The position numbers and the translations under genes were made by a program. Positions 1-8,676 of a DNA stretch of 43,724 nt are shown one piece after another. Source of the stretch: Lachnospiraceae bacterium (GTDB lineage Bacteria; Bacillota; Clostridia; Lachnospirales; Lachnospiraceae). The number at the start of each line of letters is the position of its first letter. The first letter of the stretch is position 1. The notes under the pieces are model-generated. The model saw only the letters and a program-made list of their open reading frames with translations. It did no database searches and had not been told where the DNA came from. The DNA lies in assembly GCA_017525525.1 (NCBI GenBank), contig JAFXSQ010000038.1, forward strand, positions 1 through 43,724. Direction: 5' to 3'.

Positions 1-20
1 AGCAAATTAAAATATTAAGA

Positions 21-260
21 AAGGAGAGTCTACTATTTAGATGAAATCCATATTATGCCACATACAAGGCAATATGGATATGTACCGATGGCTTAGTCGG
101 GAATTAACGACTGTGGAGTGTACAAGAACTTGTGAGTAGTATATCTGTTTATAGATTACCAAAGCATACACGTTGAAGCAGTAACTACGAATCGTGAGAT
201 TGTAGCGAATCATCTATCATATACATATTTGTATATGTTTTTAGTAGCAGGTTACAAACC
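21..260 (+). promoter_or_regulatory. Structured leader of sodA bridging a distant Shine-Dalgarno to the start codon
   Basis: A good Shine-Dalgarno, AAGGAG, lies at 21-26, but the sodA ATG is at 261 with no comparable site nearer. Between them the strand is full of inverted repeats: a closing helix 30-35/242-247 (CTACTA with TAGTAG); 46-54/71-79 with an inner 57-59/68-70; 81-85/120-124 enclosing 95-99/108-112; 143-146/153-156; 185-193/198-205 capped by a GTGA (GNRA-type) loop with one bulged G; 218-225/230-237, a perfect 8-bp stem; and 250-253/257-260, which abuts the ATG. If folded, only about five unpaired bases separate the Shine-Dalgarno from the start. The helices are read directly from the sequence. 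That they form an RNA with a role in sodA translation is inference. I recognise no known riboswitch or intron class. Confidence 0.5.
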
Positions 261-878
261 ATGTTTAAGCAGATAGAACTTGATTACGCAAAGGACGCGC
301 TTGAGCCGTATATCGACGCGTTGACGGTTGAAACACATTACGGCAAGCATCATGTTACTTATACCAACAACTTCAACGCAGCCTGTGAGAAAGCAGGCAT
401 CACCTCGGATGATGCGGCAGCAGTACTCGCAGACCTTGATAGCGTTGCTGACGAGGCAACAAGAACAGCGTTGAGAAACAACGGCGGCGGATATTACAAT
501 CACAATCTCTACTTTGCAAACTTCTCGGCTAACCCGAAGAAGGCGCCTGAGGGCAAGCTCGCAGAGAAGATTAACGAGAAGTTCGGCAGTCTTGAGAAGC
601 TTATTGAGGAGCTTTCATCACTTGCCGCAACACAGTTCGGCTCAGGCTGGGCTTGGCTTTCGGTAGCGCCAGACGGCAGCCTTGTTACCTCGAAGACCGG
701 TAACCAGGACAACCCGATTTCATTAAAGACGGGCAACACTCCGATTATCGCCCTCGATGTATGGGAGCATGCTTATTACCTTAAGTACAAGAATGTCCGT
801 CCCGATTACATCAAGGCATTCTTCGAGATTCTCGACTGGGGCAAGGTAGAGGCTCTGTACGAGAAGGCAGCAGGCTAA
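261..878 (+). CDS. sodA: Superoxide dismutase, Fe/Mn family
   Basis: This 205-residue protein is a cytoplasmic superoxide dismutase that converts superoxide to hydrogen peroxide and oxygen. It has the normal family length. The N-terminal helical hairpin carries the first metal ligand, His26 in ETHYGKHH. The second His is in GGGYYNHNLYF, and the C-terminal alpha/beta domain has the DVWEHAYYLKYKNVRPDY signature with the Asp and His ligands. Fe versus Mn use cannot be decided by eye. The ATG at 261 fits the family N-terminus, but there is no good ribosome-binding site within 15 bases; the nearest strong one is 235 bases upstream, across a structured leader. An intrinsic terminator follows, so the gene appears to be monocistronic. 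Confidence 0.96.
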   Translation: MFKQIELDYAKDALEPYIDALTVETHYGKHHVTYTNNFNAACEKAGITSDDAAAVLADLDSVADEATRTALRNNGGGYYNHNLYFANFSANPKKAPEGKLAEKINEKFGSLEKLIEELSSLAATQFGSGWAWLSVAPDGSLVTSKTGNQDNPISLKTGNTPIIALDVWEHAYYLKYKNVRPDYIKAFFEILDWGKVEALYEKAAG

Positions 879-919
879 TGTGATTTGAATAACATATTCA
901 GGTTATAAGTATAAAAAAT

Positions 920-969
920 AAAGGGATAACAGCCGATAATACATTTGAAATAGGTTGTTGTCCCTTTTT
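920..969 (+). terminator. Intrinsic terminator of sodA
   Basis: A 12-bp stem (920-931 with 956-967, one G-U pair) with a 24-base loop ends in five T residues. It lies 42 bases after the sodA stop. Confidence 0.8.
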
Positions 970-1028
970 GATGTGGAATGACATCGAATAAAACATATAT
1001 AGGCCAATGTTCGAAAGGAGTTATTAAA

Positions 1029-1553
1029 ATGGATTTGATTCCAAGTTTTTCAGTTGATCACACTAAGATTATCCCGGGGATTTTCACAAGCAGAGTAGAT
1101 ATTGTCGGGGATCAGTATGTTACCACCTATGATGTAAGAGTTACCAAACCTAACGTAGAGCCGGCAGTGGATGTAGCCGCCATGCATTCGTTAGAGCACA
1201 TCATTGCTACATTTTTGAGAAATGATCCTGATTGGAAGGAGCAGATTATCTATTGGGGTCCCATGGGCTGCCTGACAGGGTTTTATCTGATTATGAAAGG
1301 CAACCTTGCACCAAAGGAGATACATGACCTGTTACTTAGAGCTTTTAAGTCGGTTGAGGGAACGGAAGAGGTGCCCGGCGCTTTGCCGGTAAACTGCGGT
1401 AATTATCGCATGCACAACCTTGAAATGGCTAAGTGGTATGCAAGAAGGTTTGCCGATTACCTTGAGCAGAATGCTGATAAGCAGGAGATCTTCGAGTATC
1501 CCAAGTCGGAGAGACTTGTGACCGAGGATGGCCGTCAGTTCTTTGACTCTTAG
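1029..1553 (+). CDS. luxS: S-ribosylhomocysteine lyase (AI-2 synthase)
   Basis: LuxS cleaves S-ribosylhomocysteine to homocysteine and DPD, the precursor of autoinducer-2, in the activated methyl cycle. The reading frame opens at 978, but the ATG at 1029 is preceded by AAAGGAG at a normal distance and gives the family N-terminus, so the protein is 174 residues. The metal site is visible as HSLEH (His53 and His57), with Cys123 in NCGNYRMHNL as the third expected ligand. Cys81 in GCLTGFY is the expected catalytic cysteine. No Pfs (SAH nucleosidase) gene is adjacent. There is no clear T-rich terminator downstream, where a hairpin-rich repeat region begins. Confidence 0.97.
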   Translation: MDLIPSFSVDHTKIIPGIFTSRVDIVGDQYVTTYDVRVTKPNVEPAVDVAAMHSLEHIIATFLRNDPDWKEQIIYWGPMGCLTGFYLIMKGNLAPKEIHDLLLRAFKSVEGTEEVPGALPVNCGNYRMHNLEMAKWYARRFADYLEQNADKQEIFEYPKSERLVTEDGRQFFDS

Positions 1554-1942
1554 GATTTGAGAGAACGAAGCGGAGAGAGCGTAATCCTGCAATGGTTGTA
1601 TAAAGTATACTATTAAAAGATTCTTCGGGCTAAAGAGGTGGTATTGACACGACGTAGCTTTGCATAAGTTCGACTAGCGAAATCAAAGATTTCGAGTCTC
1701 ACTTACGTCGTGTCCAGTCGTCGATACGCATTAATAAAATGACTGCGTCATTTGCGTTTCTCCTCTCAGAATGACACATGTCATGTCTTAGGCAAAACAA
1801 AGGATCTTAACCGGGGAGAGGCAGGATTACAAAGTAATCATACCGTTACATTGCTTAAGCAGGATATGAAATGACCCTTACACGATATATGGATGTTTGA
1901 CCTGAAAAAATACCGTATTTTGTAGTTTTTACAAAAAAACGC
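1554..1942. repeat. Intergenic region packed with hairpins; contains dispersed repeat copies
   Basis: No gene is seen here. The region holds a copy of the 34-bp dispersed repeat (1618-1651). It also holds a large palindrome, 1646-1656 with 1704-1714 (11 bp perfect), enclosing a CGAAATC/GATTTCG hairpin, then AAATGAC/GTCATTT near 1737-1753 and ATGACA/TGTCAT at about 1770-1783. The interior of the large palindrome shares its ends, in inverted orientation, with 8471-8521. This looks like accumulated short palindromic elements rather than a regulatory leader. Confidence 0.6.
1618..1651 (+). repeat. Dispersed 34-bp repeat, copy 1
   Basis: It begins AGATTCTTCGGGCT and ends GACACG. It matches 20308-20341 at 32 of 34 positions. 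Its two conserved ends also match 43483-43516, which has the same length but a different middle. Confidence 0.7.
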
Positions 1943-1971
1943 TTTATTTTTCGTGAAACCTGTGGTAAAAT
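1943..1971 (+). promoter_or_regulatory. Promoter with extended -10 for the large surface protein
   Basis: A weak -35 TTTATT (1943-1948), a 17-base spacer and TAAAAT (1966-1971) preceded by TG at 1963-1964, an extended -10. The 11-mer TGTGGTAAAAT recurs exactly in the rho promoter at 18038-18048. The predicted leader is about 90 bases. Confidence 0.5.
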
Positions 1972-2068
1972 GTCTAAGATTATGTAACATAGGCTTGAAC
2001 TGTTCGTATTTTCGGACTGTTTCTATATTTTAGGCATTCTTTTGACGAAAGGCACAAGGGTGAAGGGT

Positions 2069-5000
2069 ATGAATTTAAAAGACAGACTTGTAAGGAGTCT
2101 CATAAAGGTGGGCAAGAAGAATAAACTCTTAGTTTATCCTACGCTTGCCCTTATTGCAGTTGTTACTGCTATTTCCAATCTGATCTGCTGGGGAAAGGGT
2201 AACGGCAAGAAGCTTGTCGCGGGCATGATGGTTTTCGCCCTCCTTTTGACCCAGTCTCTTGTTTTGACATCTTCTGCGAACGATCCGAATCCGTCTACCG
2301 AAGCGGAAGCCGCAGTTGAAGAATACGAACCCACACCCGTAGAATATACCCTTGATCCCGAAGACCCTACAGTCATACTTGATTATGTTGAACCGGCGGA
2401 AACTGATCCGACGGTTATTTCCGATGAAGCGGAGCTTGATCCCACGGTTATAAGCGACGAAGATACAGTCAACATGGATGCGGAGGCAGATGCCGACAAC
2501 ATAGTGGCCGAGGAGGATGACGAAACCGACGAAACCGACGCGGCAACCAAGAACGGCAAGAAGATCGTGCTCGGAGAAGACGAGGACGGAGAGGAGCTTG
2601 TCTTTGAGGAGGCGGACCCGATAGATGCACCGGCGCCCACAGACAAGAATTGCTCGGTTAAGATTTATTGCAATGCGTCAACAACACCGGTATTTGATTT
2701 GCAGGTACCTGTTTATTCTGACGTTGTAGAATCGAAAACAATCTATTCGGTGTCGCTTCCAAAGTTTTATACTCAAGCTGAATTGCTTGCAGCGGCTGTT
2801 GCAGTTGATGCTAATCTGACGGATCCGGATTTCAGGGTTGATGTGACGGATGGCAATTATCTATATATAGATACCGGAAATAATAAAACACCAATTACTG
2901 CAGCTAAACTGTATGAAGGCGAAGCATTCCCGATCAGATACACACTTAGTTTCGGAGTCTCGAGAAATCAGTATACGGTAAAGGTTGAGGATACGGATTC
3001 TGCGGATGCAAAAACTGCAGAGGATTCGTCGGTGGCCGGGAATACATACACTGTGCCTGTGCCTGATACCGTCGTGGGCAGTCTTTCACCTGAGATTGAT
3101 TTTATCGTACCGGCAAACGGTTCCGCGAACGGAGAGGGAACCTTCACCGCATACAGAAGAGGCTATGTATATTCAGGAGTTGTAGATGCAAGCGGTGCCG
3201 TTGCGCCTGGAAATGCAGCTAAGGTTCAGCGGAGCGGAACCTCCAAAGATGCAATCGTTCTTCCAATAAAGTGGACGGCGATGGCAAGCAGCGTGCATAT
3301 CAATTACAAAGTGTTTAATGACACTATCGTCGGCTCAATGCTTGCCGATGGCTATGAAAACGAAATCAATGACGAACCGACCGTTGATTATGCGGCAAGC
3401 TACACGCTTAAAAGCTTTGCCGATGTCGGTGTATATGCCAAGAATCCCGCGTACTATCTCGAAAAGTGGCAGATAGGAGATGCCGGGCAGGAATTCGAGC
3501 CGGGGGCTACTCTGTCCGCGGATATCATCAATAAGCTTGCCAAGCCGTTAGACAATCTTTCGAACAATCCTAATGTTGAAGGCATTACGCTTACCGGTGT
3601 ATGGGTATATAAAGAGCTTAAGCTGTATTGCAGTGAAAACGGAACGGTAAATAATACGAATGCAAGCTTTGATATGACCTACGGCGATGCCATTAACGAG
3701 ACTGTAACCGGAAAGTATCGCACAGATTCAACAGACAGTGATACGGTTACATTTACCTTTAAGACAGAAGCCGATCAGACAAAGCTTGCGGAATACGGCC
3801 TTGCCATCAATTCGGGCGGTTCCAATCAGAATTCTTTTACCATTACCGGTACTGCCAAGAAGACAACCGGAGAGGACGGTGTTACGGTCAATCTTACCGC
3901 GACCGATCCTAACCTCCCCAATGGAAGCAATACAAGGGATTGCTCCGTGACAATCCACATCGGTAAGAGAACGGTTACTCTTGACGAGGCTTCGGTTAAG
4001 AATTCATCAAATGATAATAAGCCGTCAAAAACTTATGACGGCACACAGATAATCAGCGTGAATACCAGAGGCGAGGTGCTTAACGCAGCAACAGTCAATA
4101 ACGATGTTGTATATGCAACCTTTGACGCGGCCGCGGATGCGGAGAGTTCAAATGTCGGTGAGAATTATGACCTTACTCTTCACAATTCAAAGCTTGTAGC
4201 GACTGCCGGAGCGGGCGGAGCAGACATTTCGTCGTATTACGAGTTTGCCGGAGGAGATATAGTTGTTTCGGATATAGCCTCAATCACAAAGGCTCCGGTT
4301 CACGTTACAACCGCTCTTGCAGCAGGTGAGACCGGAAGCATCAAGTTCGGAATGGATACGCCTAAATTCACGGTTTCTCTTGTGAATATCAGCGAAATTG
4401 CCGCAGGAGAAAGAGGCGCCTATGATGAGACTGCTCCCGATGCTTTCATGACAACATATCTCGATATGAAGTCGACAGACCAGTGGCTTGATACGAGACC
4501 GTCGCTTTACAGTCCGGCGGGAAATTATACCGTTACACCTACGTTTAATTCAAGTAATTATGACATCATCGTTAATAACTCGGGCGCATATACCGTCACC
4601 CGTGACGAGAGCGCAGAGAATACGACCTATACCATAGAGGAAAAGCCGGTAGGTGGTTACTACGCTAAGCTCACGGTGGCGCCGACCGGAAACTATGACA
4701 GAATATTAAAAGTAAATGCGGATGTTTCTCCCGACTCTACAAGGCAGGCGGCTGAGGCGGGCGCAAGCAATCAGATAGTGGTCACGGAAAATATGGTGGA
4801 TGAGACGCTTTACTTCCTCGTATTTAACAGCAACGATCACTCCATGGCGTCGCTCATTACCTTAGAGCATATCAATATTGATACAGACAAGCCGGTATTA
4901 GACAGCTATGCGGTTACACCGTCACGTTCCTTCTTCTTTGACCCGACCATTAAGTTCGGTGGATATTACAGATCTCAGAGCATATCGGGAACACAGGTGG

Positions 5001-8000
5001 ACGGCGTTACATTTGACCTTATATATCACACAAGCGGAAGTGCGGTTAAGGAGATCAGGTATTACTTTGTGGATGCTTCCGGAGCTAATACCACCGGTAC
5101 ACATGTTGTGGTCAACAAGATTACGCCGCTCGGAGGCAACAGATACTCGGGTTCATTTACCATAGGTTCCGGTACAAAGGGACAGCTTGTGGTATACGCG
5201 GTGGACGATCAGGACAGACCTTCGGCGCTGACAAAGTTAAAGCTTAACAAAGCGGACGGCCAGCAGTCTGAAAATGCTGAGAAGAACCCGGCAGAGTATT
5301 ACGAGTGGGTTATTGAGAATACTATCGCAAGCGCTGTAATAACGGCGACAGATCAGGACGGGAATGCGGCGGTTTCATCGACGGCAGCGGCTCCTGTATG
5401 GTACAGGGCAGTGAACTTCACTGCTGCGGCATTAGATGACGGAAGCGGATTGAACAGTATACAGTGGACGGTCGACAAGCCGGACGGTACTGCGATAACA
5501 AGCTCTGAAAACGCGGGAGCTACGATAGCGAACATCACCGGCATGACAGCCTTTGGCGCAGCAAATGACGCGTCCATGACCAAGATAACAGGATATAACT
5601 TCGTGGTCGGCGCTTCGGGCAATCCGGTTGGTCCGTATTACGCAAGCGCGGTTCTTTATGACAATTCCGGTAATGAAGCGGTACTTGCAAAGGTAGGTCC
5701 TTTCATGGTGGACGGAATAGCTCCGAGAGTTGATCTCGGTGAAGAGGGAGACTCAACAGAGTTCTCTTCGGATTATGACTTTGAATTCACGGTTACCGAG
5801 CCGGTGGAGGAAAGCGGTGTCAAGACTGTATCGCTTTACAAGACAAGCGTAACCGGCGAACCTCTTAAGACCTGGGGTTCGGTAGACAAGTATTCATATA
5901 AGATAACGGAGAACGGAACCTACATAGTGGTTGCCGAGGATATGGCCGGAAATGTAACGACAGAGGCGAGAAACTTCGGTAAGATATCAACAGTAGTTCC
6001 GGATACACCGAAGATAATAGTTTCACCGCAGGAAGGCGGCCGGATCGGAACTGCAGGCTGGTACATAGTTAAGGAGCCGCTTATAACCATAGAGTCTTCG
6101 GCTAAGACTACCGACGGACTTCCGGTAACTACCATCTACAAGGTAGAGGGAGAGGGCAACAAGTACTCTGATACATTTACAAGCGCTAAGAGAGAATTCG
6201 TCTTAGGTGACGACGCCAACGACAAGTCGAACTGGGAGAACGAGGTCAAGATCAGCGCATATGCGACCACATCGGCTAACTCGAGCAAGACGGTCAGCCA
6301 GACCTTCAAGGTGGATACTAAGATACCTGTAGTCGAGATCACAAGCTCGGTTGTCAACAACGGAGCAGTCACGGTTAACTTCAGAGTGACGGATGAGGTG
6401 AGCGGAGTAGATACGACCAAGGTATATGTAAACGGTCAGGCAGTGCCCGTAACCGAGCAGGACGGACTTATAACCGGAAGCTTTACCGCAAGCGGTTCAT
6501 CCAACTATTCGATTTATGCTTACGATATCGCGGGAAATGTATCGGAGAAGGTAAGCTTCAGACCGCTTTCACTTGATGCATATCCGGTGACAAACATTAC
6601 TACAAGCAGTGCGGATGTCAGCGCTTATGTACATAAGGGCTCGGCAGAGGTTGATTCGGCGAACTGCTACATAGAATACAAGAAGGCCAGTGCCGGATCG
6701 TACATGCAGGCACTTAACACCAAGGAGATCTTAGACAACGGCGACATCGAGCTTTCGGCTACATTTAACGGCTTGAGAGCAGATACGATCTATGATTACC
6801 GAATTCATGCTAAGACCAAGAGCTCAAATGAGGAGATAATCAAGACCGGCAGGTTCAAGACGGCGGGCTACAGTGATGAGGCGACCATACAGGGTACGGC
6901 TTCGTACTCGGTAGGTGCCGATGAGAATTATCCGATATATGTGAACCTTTACAAGGGCAACATAATAGTGGCGGGCGCGAAGGTTACAGATGCGACTAAC
7001 CCGAACTACGTGTTCAAGAACGTTGCAGACGGGGACTACCGTGTATCCGCATCGGACGGTATTCTCTCGGACGAGGCTTCGGTTACCGTGACGGACGGTG
7101 AGGTGACTTATCCTGAGACCTATGGCACAACAGGCGGTGTGAACCTGGTATTAAAGGGCGGAATGAGCACCGCGGTTGAGATTGATGATGATGACGTATT
7201 CCTCTCTGTAGACGGTCTCGACAGGATATACAATACAGATCTTTACAGAGGCAATGTAACTTCGGACGACCTTGCGGTTGTGGCTAACGGCGGAAGAATA
7301 GTGATTACGCTTCACGCAAAGACCGTAAATGTAACCGGTATCGAGAAGGCTGTTCTCGAGGAGGGCATCGGAAAGAGGGGCGAGATAGTAAAATACATCC
7401 AGCTCTATGTAATAAAAGAGGTATTTGACGAGAATGGCAATTATACGAATTACACTCCGAGAGAGCTTGATCATCTCGCAGAACCTTTGAGGATAACAAT
7501 CGGACTTGAAGATCTTGCCGGCCAGAAAATAAAAGTAGCTTCGCTTCATGGAAGCGGCGAAGAGGGCTATACATTTATGGACGGTGAAGATTATGAGAGC
7601 GTTGAGCTGACGAATGAGTACATAACCATCTGCACAAACATGTTCTCGGTATACGCGCTCTACAGAGAGAGCGATGCGCCTGAGGAGTTCACGGTTAAGT
7701 GGCTTGACGGCGACGGAAATGTGATGAAGACCGAGAAGGTTACGGACGGAGCCTCCGCAACTCCTCCGGCCGACACACCTGCCAAGACTGCGACGGAGAG
7801 GTATTCGTATCAGTTCGCAAGATGGGACAGAAGCTACGATAAGATAACTGCGGACACAAGCATTCAGGCGCTCTTCGTGGCGCACAAGAAGACGATAACC
7901 TGGGTTGACGGAGACGGCAACATAATGAAGACTGCAGCCGTAGGAGACAAGGGCGCAACGGAAGCGCCGGAGAAGACTCCTACAAAGAAGGCAACTTCAA

Positions 8001-8368
8001 AGTATACCTACACCTTTACGGGCTGGAAGAAGTCAGTAGATAAAGCAAACGGTGACATAACCTATCAGGCGCTCTTCTCTGCGAAAGAGAAGAATCCGGG
8101 AACCACCGAGGAACCCACTACAGAGAAGCGGCCTACGACGGAAACTCCTACAACCGAGAATCCTTCCACAGACCAGCCTACTACGGCAAAGCCGGCTGAG
8201 GTTGATCCGCAGAAGAAGGCAAAGGAGACAACACCTGTATACGGCTATATGAACACAGGAAGTCCGGCCACGGGAGACGAAGCTCCGATAGTTGCGGTAA
8301 CAGTGCTTATGTTACTCGCCGGCGCGGGAGTGGCAGTGACTATTAAAAAACGTAAAAAAGACATATAA
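2069..8368 (+). CDS. Very large cell-wall-anchored surface protein (SPATG sorting signal)
   Basis: This is a secreted, sortase-anchored protein of about 2099 residues. The frame is open from a TTG at 2042, but I prefer the ATG at 2069, just after a purine-rich AAGGGTGAAGGG. The N-terminus has two hydrophobic stretches (about 20-43 and 50-66), as in long Gram-positive signal peptides. Next come an acidic region (about 71-190) with DPTVISDE twice, then Ig-like beta-rich domains. These include a YDG-type domain near 653 (KTYDGTQ), several DxAGN-bearing Ig folds, and a fibronectin-III-like domain near 1504-1600. Two tandem repeats at about 1875-2005 each begin W(L/V)DGDGN(V/I)MKT. A Thr/Pro/Glu stalk leads to SPATG (2065-2069), a hydrophobic span and a KKRKK tail. 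The likely role is adhesion or surface binding, but the ligand is unknown. No sortase is nearby. Confidence 0.88.
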   Translation: MNLKDRLVRSLIKVGKKNKLLVYPTLALIAVVTAISNLICWGKGNGKKLVAGMMVFALLLTQSLVLTSSANDPNPSTEAEAAVEEYEPTPVEYTLDPEDPTVILDYVEPAETDPTVISDEAELDPTVISDEDTVNMDAEADADNIVAEEDDETDETDAATKNGKKIVLGEDEDGEELVFEEADPIDAPAPTDKNCSVKIYCNASTTPVFDLQVPVYSDVVESKTIYSVSLPKFYTQAELLAAAVAVDANLTDPDFRVDVTDGNYLYIDTGNNKTPITAAKLYEGEAFPIRYTLSFGVSRNQYTVKVEDTDSADAKTAEDSSVAGNTYTVPVPDTVVGSLSPEIDFIVPANGSANGEGTFTAYRRGYVYSGVVDASGAVAPGNAAKVQRSGTSKDAIVLPIKWTAMASSVHINYKVFNDTIVGSMLADGYENEINDEPTVDYAASYTLKSFADVGVYAKNPAYYLEKWQIGDAGQEFEPGATLSADIINKLAKPLDNLSNNPNVEGITLTGVWVYKELKLYCSENGTVNNTNASFDMTYGDAINETVTGKYRTDSTDSDTVTFTFKTEADQTKLAEYGLAINSGGSNQNSFTITGTAKKTTGEDGVTVNLTATDPNLPNGSNTRDCSVTIHIGKRTVTLDEASVKNSSNDNKPSKTYDGTQIISVNTRGEVLNAATVNNDVVYATFDAAADAESSNVGENYDLTLHNSKLVATAGAGGADISSYYEFAGGDIVVSDIASITKAPVHVTTALAAGETGSIKFGMDTPKFTVSLVNISEIAAGERGAYDETAPDAFMTTYLDMKSTDQWLDTRPSLYSPAGNYTVTPTFNSSNYDIIVNNSGAYTVTRDESAENTTYTIEEKPVGGYYAKLTVAPTGNYDRILKVNADVSPDSTRQAAEAGASNQIVVTENMVDETLYFLVFNSNDHSMASLITLEHINIDTDKPVLDSYAVTPSRSFFFDPTIKFGGYYRSQSISGTQVDGVTFDLIYHTSGSAVKEIRYYFVDASGANTTGTHVVVNKITPLGGNRYSGSFTIGSGTKGQLVVYAVDDQDRPSALTKLKLNKADGQQSENAEKNPAEYYEWVIENTIASAVITATDQDGNAAVSSTAAAPVWYRAVNFTAAALDDGSGLNSIQWTVDKPDGTAITSSENAGATIANITGMTAFGAANDASMTKITGYNFVVGASGNPVGPYYASAVLYDNSGNEAVLAKVGPFMVDGIAPRVDLGEEGDSTEFSSDYDFEFTVTEPVEESGVKTVSLYKTSVTGEPLKTWGSVDKYSYKITENGTYIVVAEDMAGNVTTEARNFGKISTVVPDTPKIIVSPQEGGRIGTAGWYIVKEPLITIESSAKTTDGLPVTTIYKVEGEGNKYSDTFTSAKREFVLGDDANDKSNWENEVKISAYATTSANSSKTVSQTFKVDTKIPVVEITSSVVNNGAVTVNFRVTDEVSGVDTTKVYVNGQAVPVTEQDGLITGSFTASGSSNYSIYAYDIAGNVSEKVSFRPLSLDAYPVTNITTSSADVSAYVHKGSAEVDSANCYIEYKKASAGSYMQALNTKEILDNGDIELSATFNGLRADTIYDYRIHAKTKSSNEEIIKTGRFKTAGYSDEATIQGTASYSVGADENYPIYVNLYKGNIIVAGAKVTDATNPNYVFKNVADGDYRVSASDGILSDEASVTVTDGEVTYPETYGTTGGVNLVLKGGMSTAVEIDDDDVFLSVDGLDRIYNTDLYRGNVTSDDLAVVANGGRIVITLHAKTVNVTGIEKAVLEEGIGKRGEIVKYIQLYVIKEVFDENGNYTNYTPRELDHLAEPLRITIGLEDLAGQKIKVASLHGSGEEGYTFMDGEDYESVELTNEYITICTNMFSVYALYRESDAPEEFTVKWLDGDGNVMKTEKVTDGASATPPADTPAKTATERYSYQFARWDRSYDKITADTSIQALFVAHKKTITWVDGDGNIMKTAAVGDKGATEAPEKTPTKKATSKYTYTFTGWKKSVDKANGDITYQALFSAKEKNPGTTEEPTTEKRPTTETPTTENPSTDQPTTAKPAEVDPQKKAKETTPVYGYMNTGSPATGDEAPIVAVTVLMLLAGAGVAVTIKKRKKDI

Positions 8369-8416
8369 AAACTGATTTCAGCGACTGACCGCCGTTAAAG
8401 TACAATCTCGGCGCGA

Positions 8417-8466
8417 GCTACTAAAAAATCAGGGTGCATCACAAAGCACCCTGATTTTTTAGTAGC
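8417..8466. terminator. Strong bidirectional intrinsic terminator
   Basis: A perfect 21-bp stem (8417-8437 with 8446-8466) with an 8-base loop. It carries A-runs on one arm and T-runs on the other, so it could terminate on either strand. It closes the surface-protein gene. Confidence 0.9.
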
Positions 8467-8470
8467 GGGA

Positions 8471-8521
8471 TAAGTGAGACCTTAGCGAGCATGCGAGCTT
8501 AGTTCTAACTTATGCATAGCT
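8471..8521 (-). repeat. Dispersed palindromic element, second copy
   Basis: The ends TAAGTGAGAC and CTTATGCATAGCT match the reverse complement of 1656-1705 (one mismatch). The centres differ, but both are self-complementary. Nothing else is seen between here and the tig promoter. Confidence 0.5.
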
Positions 8522-8582
8522 GACAAGGGAGGGAATTTGAATGCGGTCAGTCGCGTGGTTTGTGAAATGCTTTATTTTTTGC

Positions 8583-8611
8583 TTTACTTGACCGTGTCAT
8601 TGTGTTATAAT
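8583..8611 (+). promoter_or_regulatory. Promoter of the tig-clpX-ysxC operon
   Basis: TTTACT (8583-8588), a 17-base spacer and a consensus TATAAT (8606-8611), 65 bases before the tig start. Confidence 0.75.
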
Positions 8612-8676
8612 TCCGTAGTTAGCGCCCGAGAGGGGTATATCAATTATCAGTTTTGAATTTAGGAGGAAGTTTCAAA

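Noticed and set aside
41-142. A 33-residue frame starting with ATG at 41 after AAGGAG
   Set aside because: The spacing to the ribosome-binding site is long (14 bases), the peptide has no recognisable features, and the region is better explained by its many base-paired helices. A regulatory upstream ORF cannot be excluded.
30-260. Group I or group II intron, or a known riboswitch, before sodA
   Set aside because: The conserved group I P7/guanosine-site sequence, a group II domain V and the cores of Mn, cobalamin and c-di-GMP riboswitches were looked for by eye and not found.
7151-7885. Long antisense reading frame (244 codons)
   Set aside because: It is opposite the surface-protein gene, with composition mirroring that gene's codons, no ribosome-binding site and no recognisable domain.
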